Assembly: GCA_921293015.1 (NCBI GenBank)
Contig: OV121088.1
Coordinates: forward strand, 3,968,001-4,032,000
Origin: Phorcus lineatus
Lineage: Eukaryota > Mollusca > Gastropoda > Trochida > Trochidae
Direction of reading: 5' to 3'
DNA: 64,000 nucleotides
Position numbers and translations under genes: made by a program. Below the pieces are notes generated by a model. That model saw only the letters and a list, made by a program, of their open reading frames with translations, was not told where the DNA came from and did not search any database. Positions 12,550 through 25,860 of the stretch are shown one piece after another. Positions within the stretch are counted from its first letter, which is position 1; each line of letters starts with the position of its first letter.

Positions 12550-13555
12550 GAATTTTCATGAAAACATTTATTACAACAATAACCATTCACACTAATATCT
12601 CGCAACGCATTCAAACATCAAAATCACCCACATAAACAGTCACCTCGCGTTCCTCACATGCAGATCCCCATCATCCATTCTCAGACCTACGCTACTGCAT
12701 GCACTCATTACCAATCATGTTCTACACCAATCACATATGCAAATCATACATCACATAACTTCACATTACCCACATGTTATATGCAACATTACCATATGCA
12801 GACACACAGGTTCAATCAAATGAACAATACATCAAACAATTACATTACATACAGTTCACAAAATCAACACAACAAGATGAAAGTTACGTCCACCAATACG
12901 TGGTTATGAATCAAGTCAACACACTTGAATGATAGTTCACTGGTCCTTAAGACACACGACGAATGAAGCTCAAGCCAGTCACTTGACATACGTCCCTACA
13001 CTGCACCGATGCACGATCCACACACCAGATCTATCATGTGTCCCATAACCAGGTTTCCCACATGCCACCATCAGCCAGTCATAGCAGACCATCCAAACAA
13101 TGACGTCACATAAGTCTTGATGACGTCATCACGAAGGCAAGGGTCAACGTACGTAGTCGACAGGTTACCGGTCCTATGGCGTCTGTCCATGCACCCCTGT
13201 GTCCTAACTACCTCGTCCCCAAGTCCTCCACTACAAAACAATATCGTTCTAATTGAAAATTACATTTCACTCGAACTATCATTTCAAAGTGAAAAATATC
13301 CTTTTATAAACACATTGACCATGTCTCGTGTGACATGTTCATGTAACAATGACTCTCAACAAATTACAACATTATTTTATGAAATGCAAACAAAAATACA
13401 AATTCAATCAATTGTTAACATTTCAAACACCAATTGTAACAATGAAGGTCATAATATTCTCAATACTTACGGCTCACAACAGCCCATGCAATCTGGTCAC
13501 TCGCCAGCAATTCACTGCTCTGACACTCTGATCCTCGCGTACCTAGCTTTTATAC
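12550..13555 (-). ncRNA. Possible antisense spliced transcription unit inside intron 3
   Basis: The - strand shows the layout of a small gene. TATAAAAG at 13554-13547 is followed by a short exon with a GTAAGTATT donor at 13470. A 240-base intron ends in TTTTGTAG (13232), then comes an exon of about 650 bases with an AATAAA at 12572-12567. Base composition changes abruptly here: the exon strand is G- and T-rich compared with its AT-rich surroundings. No long frame exists; the best is about 41 codons (ATG GAC AGA CGC..., near 13200). Two TGACGTCA sites (13101 and 13121) lie within it. Alternatives are a retroelement fragment with its own promoter or a solo LTR; I found no matching terminal repeats. 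Confidence 0.35.
13101..13128. promoter_or_regulatory. Pair of CRE-type sites
   Basis: Two perfect TGACGTCA palindromes occur with starts 20 bases apart. This is the consensus for CREB/ATF-type factors. They lie within the putative antisense exon, about 400 bases downstream of its TATA box, so their role is unclear. Confidence 0.4.
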
Positions 13556-13639
13556 ACACCAGTGCACGACCACGTCATGCAACACGCGCACGGTCCTGTA
13601 ACGATTGCGTTCGGCGATGCGTTCTATGTTCAGAGCTAT

Positions 13640-13960
13640 TGTGACATAGTTATTCGATTTTCAACTAATGAATAACTAACTGACTGTTTGGAATAGCGAA
13701 TAACCCAAAAATATGTTTGTATCTAAATTTCATGCAATGTCTACAATTTTTATGAACAAATATAGGATGTACACGCAATGAATAAATTACTGGCAGTTTT
13801 GAATATTCAAATAATGAATAACTCACTTGCAGTTTTGAAAATGCATAACTAACTGGTTAGTTATTCGATATTCAAATAATGAAAAACTTACTGACTGTTC
13901 TGAATAACTTATTTATAACTAACTTGTTAGTCATTCGCTAGGCAGTTAAACACTGGGCAA
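13640..13960. repeat. Degenerate tandem repeat
   Basis: A diverged unit of roughly 60-80 bases recurs several times, marked by GAATAACTAACT and TTATTCG(A) variants with TTTTGAA or TTCTGAA between. It directly follows the putative promoter side of the antisense unit. Confidence 0.6.
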
Positions 13961-14859
13961 ACTGAAGCTGACACGTTTTTAGTTATTAGTTTATCGCCAT
14001 TTAAATAAGATATTGACACTCGCTTTAGTTTTACTCTGATGCAATGGAATGCCTATGATGCTTTACATCTGACCTTTAAACAATAATGGAAAAGTTAAGA
14101 TAGCTGAATTCGGCTTAGATAAAAAAAAAAATAGTCAGTTGTGCACAAAATGAAATAAATATGGCCAGTTGAATGGGTGAAATAGTTACGCGTGCAGCTT
14201 TTACTTCAACTCTGAATTGAGAATAAAGGATATATTTATGTCCAGTAAAGCTATCTTGTAAATTAACCGAATAAAAATAAAATGGGTTGAGCATTTAATG
14301 GATTGGGATAGTGACTGCCGTTTTCATTCTTCTGTCTGCAAACAAAGTTTGAACATTTCCGAAATCATTGTTCATGTGGATTTAATGCAACGTTGCAATG
14401 AATACTTCCGGTCTTATAGAACAAACTTTATAACCTGACTATGTACATGTTTGTTAAATAACTTACGAGGTTGATTACCTGAGTGCCTATCGTTTGTAAT
14501 ATCCGGAGAAAAGCGTTAGCTATGCATTCTTTGTATGTACGGGATAATGGTGTGCACTGTGTGTATTGGATGGTTTCAAATATTGAGGGGGGGCTACAAC
14601 AAAGTAATATCTTCTATCAGAAGTTATTACTATATAAATGAACGTGCTACTGAATACATTGCTTATCTAAAGACCATTATACATTGCGAATTAAAAACAT
14701 TATTGAGATATCTCTACTTGCAATTGAAGTCAGAAAGCTTTTGTTTGAAACATCAGTCAGCTTGTTACACTTGAAACTTAGCGTTAAATAAATATATACT
14801 AAATAATACATGTATAAACATATAATAATACCATACCATACCATATTTGAAGTATTAGA

Positions 14860-15467
14860 ATGAGTTTGTTAAGGTAAAGTTTTACATTTTGAAGGGTATT
14901 CACAACGTTTCTGTTCATACCCTTATAACTGGGGAAACTTTCAAATGTTTACCTCAATACATTGGTCCAGCGTTTTTCTAACATCTTCAAATCATCATAA
15001 AACTACTCGTTGTCACGTGATCCTAAATACTCTCGCGTTTCGGTCTATTTTTTTTGGCCTAGAAGCTCTATTTGCAGTCGTCAGAAGAGGAAGAAGTCTA
15101 AGTGGGCTAGATCTGGAGAATAGGCAGAGTTGGGAAGATTCCTGAACCCACAGTCCTGTACAACATTCACTGCAACATGAGCGATGTGCACTGTAACATT
15201 GTCCTGAAGAATCCACACACCTTTGTGCAGTTTACTCCTTCGTTTTTTCGTTGATACTTTCTGTATTTGCTGTACTTGGTTTTCTTGGTTTATTGTAGAA
15301 CCCTGCTTGAAATAATCAATCATTAATACATCCTTCGAGTGCAAGAATACGGATGCAATGACCTTACCACTTGAGGAACATAGTTTGACTTTTAGTCTTT
15401 GGATCAAATTGATGAACCCAGTTTTCTCCATGAAGATGGAATGTTCTTCTGTACAGCTGCATATCAA
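14860..15467 (-). pseudogene. mariner transposase fragment (C-terminal half)
   Basis: On the - strand 128 codons (15467-15084) read as a mariner/Tc1-family DDE domain. SSGKVIASVFLHSKDVLMIDY precedes QGSTIN, followed by a QDNVTVHIAHVA block and the YSPDLAHLDFFLF signature of mariner transposases. The second catalytic Asp sits in the QDN box and the last in the SPDLA-x-x-D region. Past a frameshift the frame goes on towards 14945. No N-terminal DNA-binding part or inverted repeats were seen, so the copy is dead. Confidence 0.85.
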
Positions 15468-15501
15468 AAGTTTGTTCCCTTTCTACTGTATGTTGGTGCC
15501 A

Positions 15502-15930
15502 ATATCATATAATTTGGGTTTGGTTTGAATGTCAATAAAACGATTCCAGCAGAACTAACACAGGATCTCCAATTGTAAATGTGTAAAGTAGACATTTATT
15601 AATTAATTGTGAGATTGTCTGGTCTTTCAAGCGAAAATTCGAATTTTGGCATGATTAAATGGACAGACGGGATCACATTTTCGAAATAAAGATTTTCCAA
15701 AATTTCTATTAAAATGTTCCATTTTTACTTTTGGAGAACATAATCAGCAAACTCCTATTGAAGAACAAATATGACTTGTGTTTAAAGTTGTTAATCACCT
15801 AATAAAGAGTTTGTGGAGAAAAATATGGCATACGATTACGTAAAGGTGCAATGGACCTTCTCTTTTGTATTGAAAATTCAAAACAATCAATTCCTTTTTC
15901 GCAACACTACGATGCTTCAAAGACCTTTCA
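15502..15930 (+). repeat. Dispersed repeat (copy 2)
   Basis: This is the inverted relative of 5040-5540. Its distal end encodes the same peptide start (LLFCIENSKQSIPF... against LFCIENSQLIVSF...), but homology stops before the RT region. It begins about 35 bases after the mariner fragment. Confidence 0.75.
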
Positions 15931-17232
15931 AATTATATGCTATTTGCACAGGGTTCGCAGGTATGTGAACAAACCTTTGGTCTGCAGCTGTATGCTCAAT
16001 ATGGTCGCCCTTCGGGAAATTGTTATATTCAAGCTAGAAACGTTTTAGGCACCGCTTGTATATCATTGGTATTTGAAACTATTTGCTCAGGATCGTATTT
16101 GACACATGTTATCATAATGATATGTTGTTGGGCTATTTGCATTGGCGGGTCCATCAAAAGCATAGATAAGGCACATATTCAGGATTTTGGTCCCAGATTT
16201 CATCACTCTTAATTAGGACACGTATTGTTCAAATGTTACAAAACAAGACACACTATTCACTTTTATGTGTTTATGTAGCTTTAGATATTTCGTCCCTCAG
16301 TTCCACAAATTATGTAATTTTATTTTTTTCCATCACATTTTTTTTCAACTCTTATCTCGCACACTAATTGCTAGGCTGTACACATTAATCTCTATGATGT
16401 GTTTATTTATTTTCTGACGTTGTAGTTTCATATTTCAATGAATGTATATAAGTAATATATGACTATACACTCCAATGCATATGGTCCAATACAACAGTCT
16501 GAAGCTTACGTTTTGGATTCACTTAAATAGGTATATGTCAAAAATAATACTTTGATGTGCCTGCCTCTCAATTTGCACTTTATTGTTTGAAACAAGACTT
16601 CAACAATCAGGAAGAAATATTTCTTCCAAATTATTTTGACAGATATAAGCTTTACACAGTATGCTAATCATGGTTCTAGAGATATGTATTTAGTGTTAGA
16701 CCTATATGAGAATCATTTTATTGCGGTTTTGATAGAATGTTGTCCTATTACAATATCTGTATCTGAAGCTTCTGTTATCCCTATCGGAGGGGGTATATAT
16801 AAGAGAGCAGCGATCACAATATGTTCTTTCAAACAGTTGTCTGTACGGACTTAAGTTTCTATCTAGTCACGAAATATTCGGACTTTCAATGTGTTTATAT
16901 AATATGTTCCTTTGAGTCTTTGATCAAAATCAGAAGAATAATATGAGGTACACACAGAAAATATATTGAGTATTGTTTTTAAACCTGTGATCTAAGTGAG
17001 AAGTCTTATGGCTCTCATTTCAAAGTGTGTTTTTCACAGAGTGAGGTAAGAGGGAAACGGAGAGCAGAATTGCCTTATTAGTAATCAAACTAAGTAAAAC
17101 ATGCTGTCTTACAGAACACTTGATCTCATGCACGATATGGCACTTTGGTCCTTGTCAAACCTGCCTTTCATCAGTTGAGGAAAACAGCTATTTATATTTT
17201 GTTTGGTTACGAACTATAACATCTTATTATAG

Positions 17233-17408
17233 AATGCTGGGTCTCCTGAACAAAGTTATGATGAAGTCGATGGCACAGCCTATCTGCCTAACAATAGAGA
17301 AGGACAGAAGGTTCTGTCTCTGCTGAAGGTGGCCTGGGAGAGAGGACTAACCTACAAGCTAGAGGAGGGAAGGTGGAGCTTACAGATCTGGCACAAGACA
17401 TACAGAAG
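17233..17408 (+). CDS. TRIM-Deltex gene, exon 4 (core of DTC domain)
   Basis: A 176-base exon lies behind ATTATAG and before GTATAA. It starts in phase 0 (W of exon 3, then NAGSPEQSY) and ends with two bases (AG). It encodes GTAYLPNNREGQKVLSLLKVAWERGL, the Deltex signature block (x-AYLP-x-N-x-EG-x-x-VL-x-LL-x-x-A), then YKLEEGRWSLQIWHKTYR. Family members read WND-I-H-H-K-T at the last block. Here the first His is Trp and the second His is kept. The joined exons 3 and 4 read continuously through the domain, which supports the splice choice. The remaining DTC helix (YPD...) comes from a far downstream terminal exon. Confidence 0.87.
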
Positions 17409-20400
17409 GTATAAAGTTTTTATTCTATTAAGAGATCATTTGTAGTAAAAATGATGTAAAGTCCTCTTTAGGTTGTATGAAATTTAAGAAATGCGAATGA
17501 TTTAACAGAGCAACAAGATATTTTCCCTATAATTTAAATAGGAAATGGTTTGATCACAGATTATCGTGTAAGGTTCATGTCCTTCGTTTTGGTACAGGTT
17601 TCAAATGGTTCCACATTCTGACAAATGCTCTTAAAGAGAAATCAATTATCACTTTCGCCTGATGCAAACACTGTTGTAACAAGTAATTCTTTCTACAATA
17701 GACTAGTAGGTGTAAATGGAATCTTTAGATGATGAAATCGAAAAAAGCAATGGTCAATCCTATCAGCGTATATTTGAAATAAACTTATTTTAAAAACTTC
17801 ATTTTATCTTGACATTATATAAAGTTAAATTTTGACGCAGGTACGAAAACATAATTCATTATCAAACTTCATATATGAATACGAATATTATCTTTATTTA
17901 AAAAAAATCGTATCTTCACATGGGACGTCCCAAGGGAGGAGTCCGACATGAACCAGCTTAAGGAAAGATTCAAGTTGATCCAATCATGAATAGTGATTAT
18001 GGCTTTATGATATTTGAGTGTAGAGTTGATTAGTTTGAAAGATCAATTAGTGATAACAAGGATTCTATGTGATATTAAGTACTTCAGTAAATACAAAATT
18101 TCATACAAAGGAAATTATTATTAACTCTCAATGCCCTTATAAATAAACCAAATTGGATTGAAACTTTGTCAATTTCTAAGATGTCAATGAAACTATTGTG
18201 TCATTTTTCAATAAATCTAACATGTTTATCTAATTATGCATCCCTCCAAAAAATCACATTTTACCATATGACTAGCCGTGGTTCCGTGTTAGTTTATTGT
18301 TTGACATGTTTTTGAAAACGGGTGTGCATGCATCTGAGTGTAAAATTGCCAATCTAAAGCTCTAATAACAACTTCAGTTTCATACTAAAGACATGTATCT
18401 CTTATAATCTACGTCTGTAGAGTATTTGAACAATTGTTTGATTATTTTCATGGAAAGAAGCTTTCATATAAATACCAATTTAATGTCCAGTCGTCACATT
18501 CATGTGTACAACAATTAATTGAAATATTTCATAGGGTTCTAAATCGTTTAATAATAAAAAAAAGTGCCAATAGAATTGTGTGATGTATCAAAACATATGA
18601 TCGTGTTTGGTATATTCGAGATAGTAGACGAATTTGATTTTTATGGCATTTATATGACCCATCTCTAGAATATGCTTGACCGGAGCAAGTAGTAAACTAA
18701 AAATATAGGGAAAACACAATTAATAAACTACAAGCAAGAGAGACGCTCTTGTTACGAATGAATTTGATATAGGAAAATGTCCCAAGTTAAACAAGCAAAA
18801 TATAACAAGACAATTGTATCCGGCAAATGAATCTGGCTTGTAAAGGTATCCAAAAACAGTGGCACGGCAGATGATCACAAAGTTGATTGTAAGAAGCAAG
18901 ATGATTCTAATGCCGGCCTATATATAGGTTAGATACCTTCCAGAATGTTCAACGACAAACTTCAATCAGAAGTGTCCAACTCAAGCAATCAAGAAATAGA
19001 TAGAACATTCCTGAATAGATGATTCTAGACACTGCCAGCTAAGACTATTGAAACGAGTGTAAGTGTAGCCCTTTAAGCAATACAAGAATTTGATACAATG
19101 TTAAACTTCTAAACAATCACACACGCGTAACACTCTCCTATCACTCGGTGAAAAAGTTAATAGATAAGCCACATCTGTGTTTTGGTGATGTTGAAGAAAG
19201 AGTTGTAGATAATCGCATTCAGGTTACCTTCTCCAATAATTACGAATCATATTTAAGTCATGCTATAAACATTTTTACAACGACACCTTGTCACTTCAAT
19301 GTGAGTCTTTTATTTTTCATAGTTAAAGAAGCTCATTGCTTGGGCAAAACACGCACCTACACCTATCGACAAAAACTAGAATCGATTCAAGGTGTCATGA
19401 ACACAGTCTCTGAGCCTTGCTTACATGTATATCACGGATTACTAAACGACTACCACAGATTCTCACCAAACTGCATGATGCTATTTGCAATCGTATTATT
19501 TGTCCCTTTTACTCATAGCAGACTTGCAGGAACAAGCTGAGTTCTGGTTATCAAAAACCACTATCGTTGCAATTTATACTTCACCTTTTGGACTTATATA
19601 TATGATTATATCAGATGAATGAAAAAGACCTATTGGGAACCTTCAATTGTATTTTATTCTCTTAAGAAGAATTATACTCAGCTTGACAAGGTGTAACTTT
19701 GGACTTGTGATAATATTTGTATGAGAGAAAGTTTAGAAGAGATTTGGGGGTCGTTGCATAAACAGCCTTACTGCTAAGGTTAATCATAGTACCATCCTTT
19801 AATATTACACTTTGGCTGTCTAGTGAATTGGATGGAAAGTTAGGCACTCTTTGAAAAGTAAATCACATTTGTCAATTTTGTTTATATTCATTCATCTAAA
19901 CTGAATACCTTTTAATGGTAAATATGATAATGTTTAGTTACATGTATATTTAAGTGAAGATGAGGTGATCATACCTGGGTAATCAGGTTGATGATAAGTT
20001 GTGGAATCAAGTATTTCCAGCAAAAGAAGGAAATAAATTAACTTAAATCAAATCAAGTAAGAACACAAGTGGGTACCATAGTCAGTTTTTAAGGTAATTA
20101 TTCAACATTACATTTACAGTAATGATTTTTTTAAGACTTTAGCTTTCAACCTCTGTGCATGCTTTACTCTTTATACTTTAACCCTATCACAGAGGTTCAA
20201 ACTGATCATTAGCCATGGGAACTCAGTCCCATCATAAAAAGCTCCTTGAGATAAATTGGTAATTGGAAGAAAAACATCCTGTAGACGCATAGGTGTTTAC
20301 TAAAAAATACCTTGGGGTTATGTTTTGCTTTTACATAATAAAAACTTTATCCTTATTTTACAAAGAATTTATTATTTTCATTGTTGCTTTGACAGATCGG

Positions 20401-23400
20401 GTCCATTTATGTAAGTATGGTTTTTCATCTGTTAACGATTTTTTATTTACAAATTTGTTTAATAAGAACTTTCCTCATGATTGAAGTGTAGAATCTAGAT
20501 GCATTCACTTCCTTCGTGCTTGACTAGGATGATGTTTACACTCGTATCATGTGTATATCTAATTAGAGCTTAAGAGCTTAAGTAGTTAAGTAGTAATCTT
20601 GGACACATCATACATTATTCATGAAATAAGTTGTGGACAAATATGATTGTAACAGGGCACTAAAATAATAAATTTGGCAGAGCATTTTACAAAAGCTTAT
20701 TTCCTATTTAGGGAAATGCATCACTGTTTCTTATAAGTGTCCTAAATGTTATAAGCTTTATACCAATTGCAAAAAAAAGTAATGATCGTTGGTAGATGTG
20801 AAACAACCATATTGCCAAAAGTCTGAAAAAACGGGAGTACCTTGATCAATCACAGACAAGCTAGAGAGTTTTCTGTTCTAAATCATCGTGCCATGCTTGA
20901 GCCCTTTTTACAATGTTTGTACTTCTAATCATTCATAAAGTTTTAATGTCAATGGTGAAAGAGTCGCTTGTTTTCGAATACCTTTTTGCTAAAAACACTT
21001 TCTTTTCACATATGGACTTTATTCGAAAATCCTTGTAGCAAACTAGTGTACTGGTTAGCAAACTTGTCTCTCACACAAGACTTTGGTTTAAATACCTTGT
21101 GACATGGGCTGATAATGTGTTGTGGCCCTTTGCATGGCTCTTCAAGCACAATGTACTCAGTCCTTGCAGCTTTTTGTTGGATACCTGAAAAGAACAGGAT
21201 ATGTTATGATGTAAGTAGTGCTCTCATGAGGTTTTAGTACCCAGAAATAGAGCAATTCAAATATCAACTTTGGTGTGATCCATCATGAACGATAATACAG
21301 GAAAAACTTCATCATGAATGAAGAATGGTAAAAATCTTTCTTATATGTTTCATAAATTCTTTTGAGATAAAAACATAAATCAATTCAAAACTTAGATGTA
21401 TGAATTTATGAAAATAAAATATGACAACCAAAATTAAGAAAAGAATGATTACAGAGAACCATGAATGTTAATATACATTGAACACCGCGTTTGATTTAGA
21501 ATGCTTAGGTTTGCAAATCGAACTTTCACTGTTTTAACATGGATTGTGACTTTGAAAGTACACACATTAATGTTCTTTAAAAAGTAACATCTAAAAAATA
21601 ATAAACATATCTTCCTCTAAAAGATAATAAATGATGTTTCAGGATAATTATTTAGTAGCTTTAATATTTTTGGGAATAAATAAATGTTTCAACTCAGTAG
21701 ATTTTAAAACAGGATAAAGAGGTATTTTCTAATTGAAGAGATAACATCTTGATGATGTCATGAATGTTTCCTGAAGAATAGCTGGGCAAAATTACTGTTA
21801 AGTGTTACACACAGTTTTACATATGTATCTCCCTGTAAGAATAACGTCACTGATGGGTAGAACAAGTGGGTACCATGTAACCGAAGTACTGACAAAAATC
21901 GCAAGAAAGTTGTGTAAACAGTCTATATATAAAGAGGAATGAAATAATTATTAATCTTTTCCCACAATAATTCCTACGCGCATGTACCTAATGAAAGTAA
22001 TATCTATTACATCAATAAGGAATTATCTAACTTGAGGAGTATTATATAAAGCGTGCGTATTAAAACTGTTACGGTAGCCTGCTGCAATATCCATTTTAAT
22101 GTTAATAGTTAAAGTGATGTTAGTGATATTTTTGGACTTCACGATGACAAATCTCTTTTAACTGGCAGCTTATAAGGATGGCATATGAAAGCCGTTCCTG
22201 TTGTCAGCTTCAGTGACACCATTGAGGTGAATATATAAATTTGCCGTTTATTTATTCAGGAAAAAACCAAAGTTTTTTCATTCAATTTGAAGGCAGCAAA
22301 ATTTATGTTCTAATCAGGAGCCTCGAACAAAACATTCATATTTGCTGTCCACGTTTTCAAGAACAGTGTTGTCCCATACACAAATATCCTAATTGTTAAG
22401 CTATCAACAAAACGTCATTACAACAACATTATATGACACTCTTTATAAATACAACGGTTATGTAATGAGTTAAACCATGAAAATATAGATCTTTCCATGT
22501 CTAGATATTATTGAGGACAGATCGTATTTATCTTTATAAGTTTACAGTGTATATTTAACTCAGTGTAAGGTACTTTGAAAATATTCCTGTAACGATAAAT
22601 ATGAAATGAATATATAATATAAGATGACACTGAAATGATACTTTACTCACTTGATAGTCATTCCAAAATATACAATTGGTACATCTATCTGTTTGATACT
22701 TTCTGTAAAGATAACAAAAACACTGCAGAATAAATCATGAATCGAAATGACGTCATTGCGTATTTTTATAATTTGCTTGTATAGATAAAAATATAGGTAT
22801 CTGAGAAAAGACTCGAATAAATTTCACTAGAAAAGTATAATAACGGGATATCTTAGAATGAAAATGGTAAGACCCTAAAGGGATGAATCTTCCCATTTGA
22901 GTACAGGAACTGATATCAACAATTTAGTGTATCATTTCAAAGTATCTATAAAAATAAAAAATAAAAAACTAATAAATATTAATCAAAAGGTGACATTTTC
23001 ACTATCTTACATAATTCGGAAGCAACCATTTACGCATTCATAAGTAGCAACTTTTAAATTTCGATATGTCACTCCCTTTGTCTCTCTTTGTTTTGACTCA
23101 TCACCTATGGTTTCATCATTTATAAATTATAAGAGTCTAATCCAACTATGCAATACTCACTAATACAACCACTATTTCGGGATAGAATCCAATTGATTAC
23201 AAACAACAAAAATTGCTTTCCATAATAGATTTGTTTGTTATCCACTTGCTTTTTTCCTTAATTGTATTACTGAATTGAGGAGCTCCTGTGTTAACACGTT
23301 ATTGCCAAGGTAATCTGAACAGTTGTTTCTTTTTACTAATTTACAATTCAGATTTGATACAAGTTAATTCCTTTTTACTAGTGTGAGGCGAACATCTGAA

Positions 23401-23547
23401 ATGTTGGTATCTGAAATACCGTATCATCATGATATGTCACTTTATAAAAAAAAAATTGTAAAATATTAAAAGGTTTTCATGTTTAAATTATTTGTTTATA
23501 TCTTATATCAACAATGATACTGAAAGATATTTCATTTATCTTTACAG
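17409..23547. other. First part of a very long intron
   Basis: This is AT-rich DNA with no recognisable exon. The 130-codon frame at 19148-19540 matches nothing I know and has an AT-rich, non-coding codon style. A CCTATATATAGG palindrome at about 18917 resembles a TATA element but no gene follows it convincingly. Confidence 0.5.
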
Positions 23548-23556
23548 GATGCTTTG
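23548..23556 (+). CDS. Candidate 9-nt microexon of the TRIM-Deltex gene
   Basis: GATGCTTTG lies between a pyrimidine tract with TTTACAG and GTGAGT. Its length keeps frame, and phase 2-to-2 fits exon 4 and the later exons. Homologous surroundings (a CTGCTACATTA block about 560 bases on) recur downstream of 48109, which has its own 12-nt candidate. Spliced in series with 25557 it gives a ten-residue loop between HKT and the YPD-like FPD, about the length I recall for Deltex proteins. Confidence 0.4.
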
Positions 23557-24239
23557 GTGAGTTAAAAACTTCTTCTTTCAAGAACCCTGGTTTTTTCTCG
23601 AAGGGTCACATTAAGTGAAAATTTCATTTTCATGTTTGATGATAAGAGAAATTGGCTCGATTAGATGTCTTGTACTCATGAAATACATAAAAATGAAATA
23701 ACAACTGTATCTCAAATGATTTCTTAGTTTCGATGTGAACAATTCAGTATATTTAGTTTGTGACACTAACTCATGACGTATGGTTTGGTTCTTATTTGAG
23801 ACACTTACAACATATCAAACATACTCTATGTCTCTTTAAAATGAAGAACCAATAATACACCACTCTGTCCTAGATCAATTTTAACTAGCTATAGCATTAT
23901 ATAAATCACCATTATAAAACTGGTAAGAGTCACTTAATGCAATGGACATGTATAGGAATCTTTCATGATGATAATGTTGCTTAGATTTTTTTTCACTATA
24001 TTAATTGTTTGCAATATGTGTTATGCTTTTATCAATTATTTCCGTCCGTGAATATAATTATCTTCTTGACAGATATGGTATATGAATTCCACTAAGAATA
24101 TACCCAACAGTCTGCTACATTAACCAGTGTAAGATATAGCGCAGATAATTTGCTGAAAGACATAAAGGTTGAAAATGTTCAGGTTTTCAGTCAATAATTT
24201 TAGTATTAGTATTTAGTTGATGATGCTCAAAAATAATTG

Positions 24240-25860
24240 GAGGAACTCATAAGATTAGATATTCCATACCACTAAAGCCTAATTTTAAAAAAAGGTTAAG
24301 CATTCATAATTCAGATAAAATCAACTTCAGGATGAAGTTATGAGCCACAAGTCAAAAAGTGAAGGAGTTCAGTAGAAAAGACCGTGGGTTTCTGCAAATT
24401 ATATGCCCTGTAAAACAAACTTATAGGTATAATAAGCTAACTGGAATTTGTTCTTTTGTACCGAATTTATCATTTCACTTTGAACTTGTACATGCAAACA
24501 AAAAGGCGAAATCAACAATTGGTCACGACCGAAACCTACTATGATAAGTGATGAGAATGACTTCATAGTCTCTTTTAAGTGATTGAAACAAATTTGGCAT
24601 GCTAGCTATTGGTCGAGAAAACAGTGGCACTCTCTATCCCGTAACTCAAGAATTGACCCAAAGACGTGCCTTAATTATACAAAAAATGAGGTAGGAACCT
24701 TTGGGAAAGGTAGGATAACAGCGTAGTATGTCTACGCAGAACTTACGTTGAAGTAACCTGATGTGACCTGGGAAGATACTCTTTAAATTGTGTTTGAGAA
24801 CCTCCAATATTAAAATGCGACCATAATGGTACATCGCATTTCTTGGCCCCCTGTTATTGAAATCGATTAAAATGCTTCAAAATATTCGAGTTGATACGCA
24901 AAATGTGTCGACATATTTGATTGGATTTTACAAATATTTTGTTTAAATGATGTCCGTTGGATACAAAATTATCATGAGGGTTGAAATCTCGACGCTTACA
25001 CGATAATTCCATCCATTTTAGAAACAAAATGAAAATATTACCCTCCCTTTGTGTCTCTCTTGCTCAAGTTATAATTAATGTCTCACTTGTTTCTGTAACT
25101 TCATTCTAAATATATGTGTACATGTATGTACAATGAACAATACAGATTCATGATACAACAACAAGGATTGATCAGAGTAAGGTTTTATAAGTATTCTATT
25201 TGTTTTTTGTTTTTCACTGAAGTGTATCGTTTCGACTCTATCAAAAATGAAGAGGCAATAATCTCGATTATCTCGATATTTCGTGACTCCAATGTCATTT
25301 AAACAAGCATCCCAATCCATTATACAATACCTGACTTGTGTGGATCTAATTTCTTGTATTAAGGGAATTGTTCTTAAATTTTACTTCTATATTTAATCAT
25401 AAGGTGAACAGTTCACATTGTCATTTTATTTTGGTATTTCATTATTATGTAGAAGAAGATGATACCTTGAGTAGCAGATCTTAAACGCTTTCATCTAATG
25501 CTTGACTTAGTAGTGAACTGACCATTTTTCAACTCAGTGTTTTATGCTCTTTGCAGGTTTCCCGAAAGGTAAGTAGACACATTTCAAAATCTGATTTAAA
25601 ACTGGACTTTTTCTTCATCTTATGCTATATCTACTTCTATTGAAATATCATCAAATGTCATATACTGTTTTTGTTTTATATTGTCTTTGTAACAACATAT
25701 AATTTCGAATTACATATGAACATATCAAAAGCAAATGGTACAATTACAAAACTTTAAGTTTTGTTGATATATATTAAATTATGCCAACATCGAGGTAACT
25801 GTACTTTCTATACATAGTTATACAGGATCAGATATACTTGTACAGCATCAAGGTACCTCA
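24240..25860 (+). repeat. Unit A of a duplicated microexon-bearing intron segment
   Basis: This stretch is homologous, with many changes, to about 31000-32210 (+) and about 63310-61870 (-). Anchors are the AAGTTATGAGCCAC-like box near 24340, a TTCGAGTTGATACGCAAA-like box near 24890, the microexon itself, and the ATCGAGGTA / GGATCAGAT pair near 25795. It is diverged enough to be an old duplication. Confidence 0.75.
25557..25568 (+). CDS. 12-nt microexon of the TRIM-Deltex gene
   Basis: GTTTCCCGAAAG lies between CTCTTTGCAG and GTAAGT. It is in phase 2-to-2, so it adds four codons without shifting frame. Joined to exon 4 and 36486 it gives R-F-P-E-S, then FPDSDYL. The segment around it is duplicated at 31912 (+) and 62244 (-), each with a 12-nt exon of different sequence but the same flanks and phase. 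Conservation of size, splice sites and phase across three diverged copies is the main evidence. Confidence 0.65.

Noticed and set aside
12658..13644. Open frames of 83 and 175 codons on the + strand
   Set aside because: They lie opposite the G/T-rich antisense exon, are rich in His/Thr/Gln from biased composition, and show no domain.
18917..18928. CCTATATATAGG as promoter or SRF site
   Set aside because: The AT core is eight bases, not six, and no transcription unit is evident downstream.
19148..19540. 130-codon frame preceded by a TATA-like palindrome
   Set aside because: No similarity to anything I know, AT-rich codons, and no splice or initiation context that would set it apart from chance.
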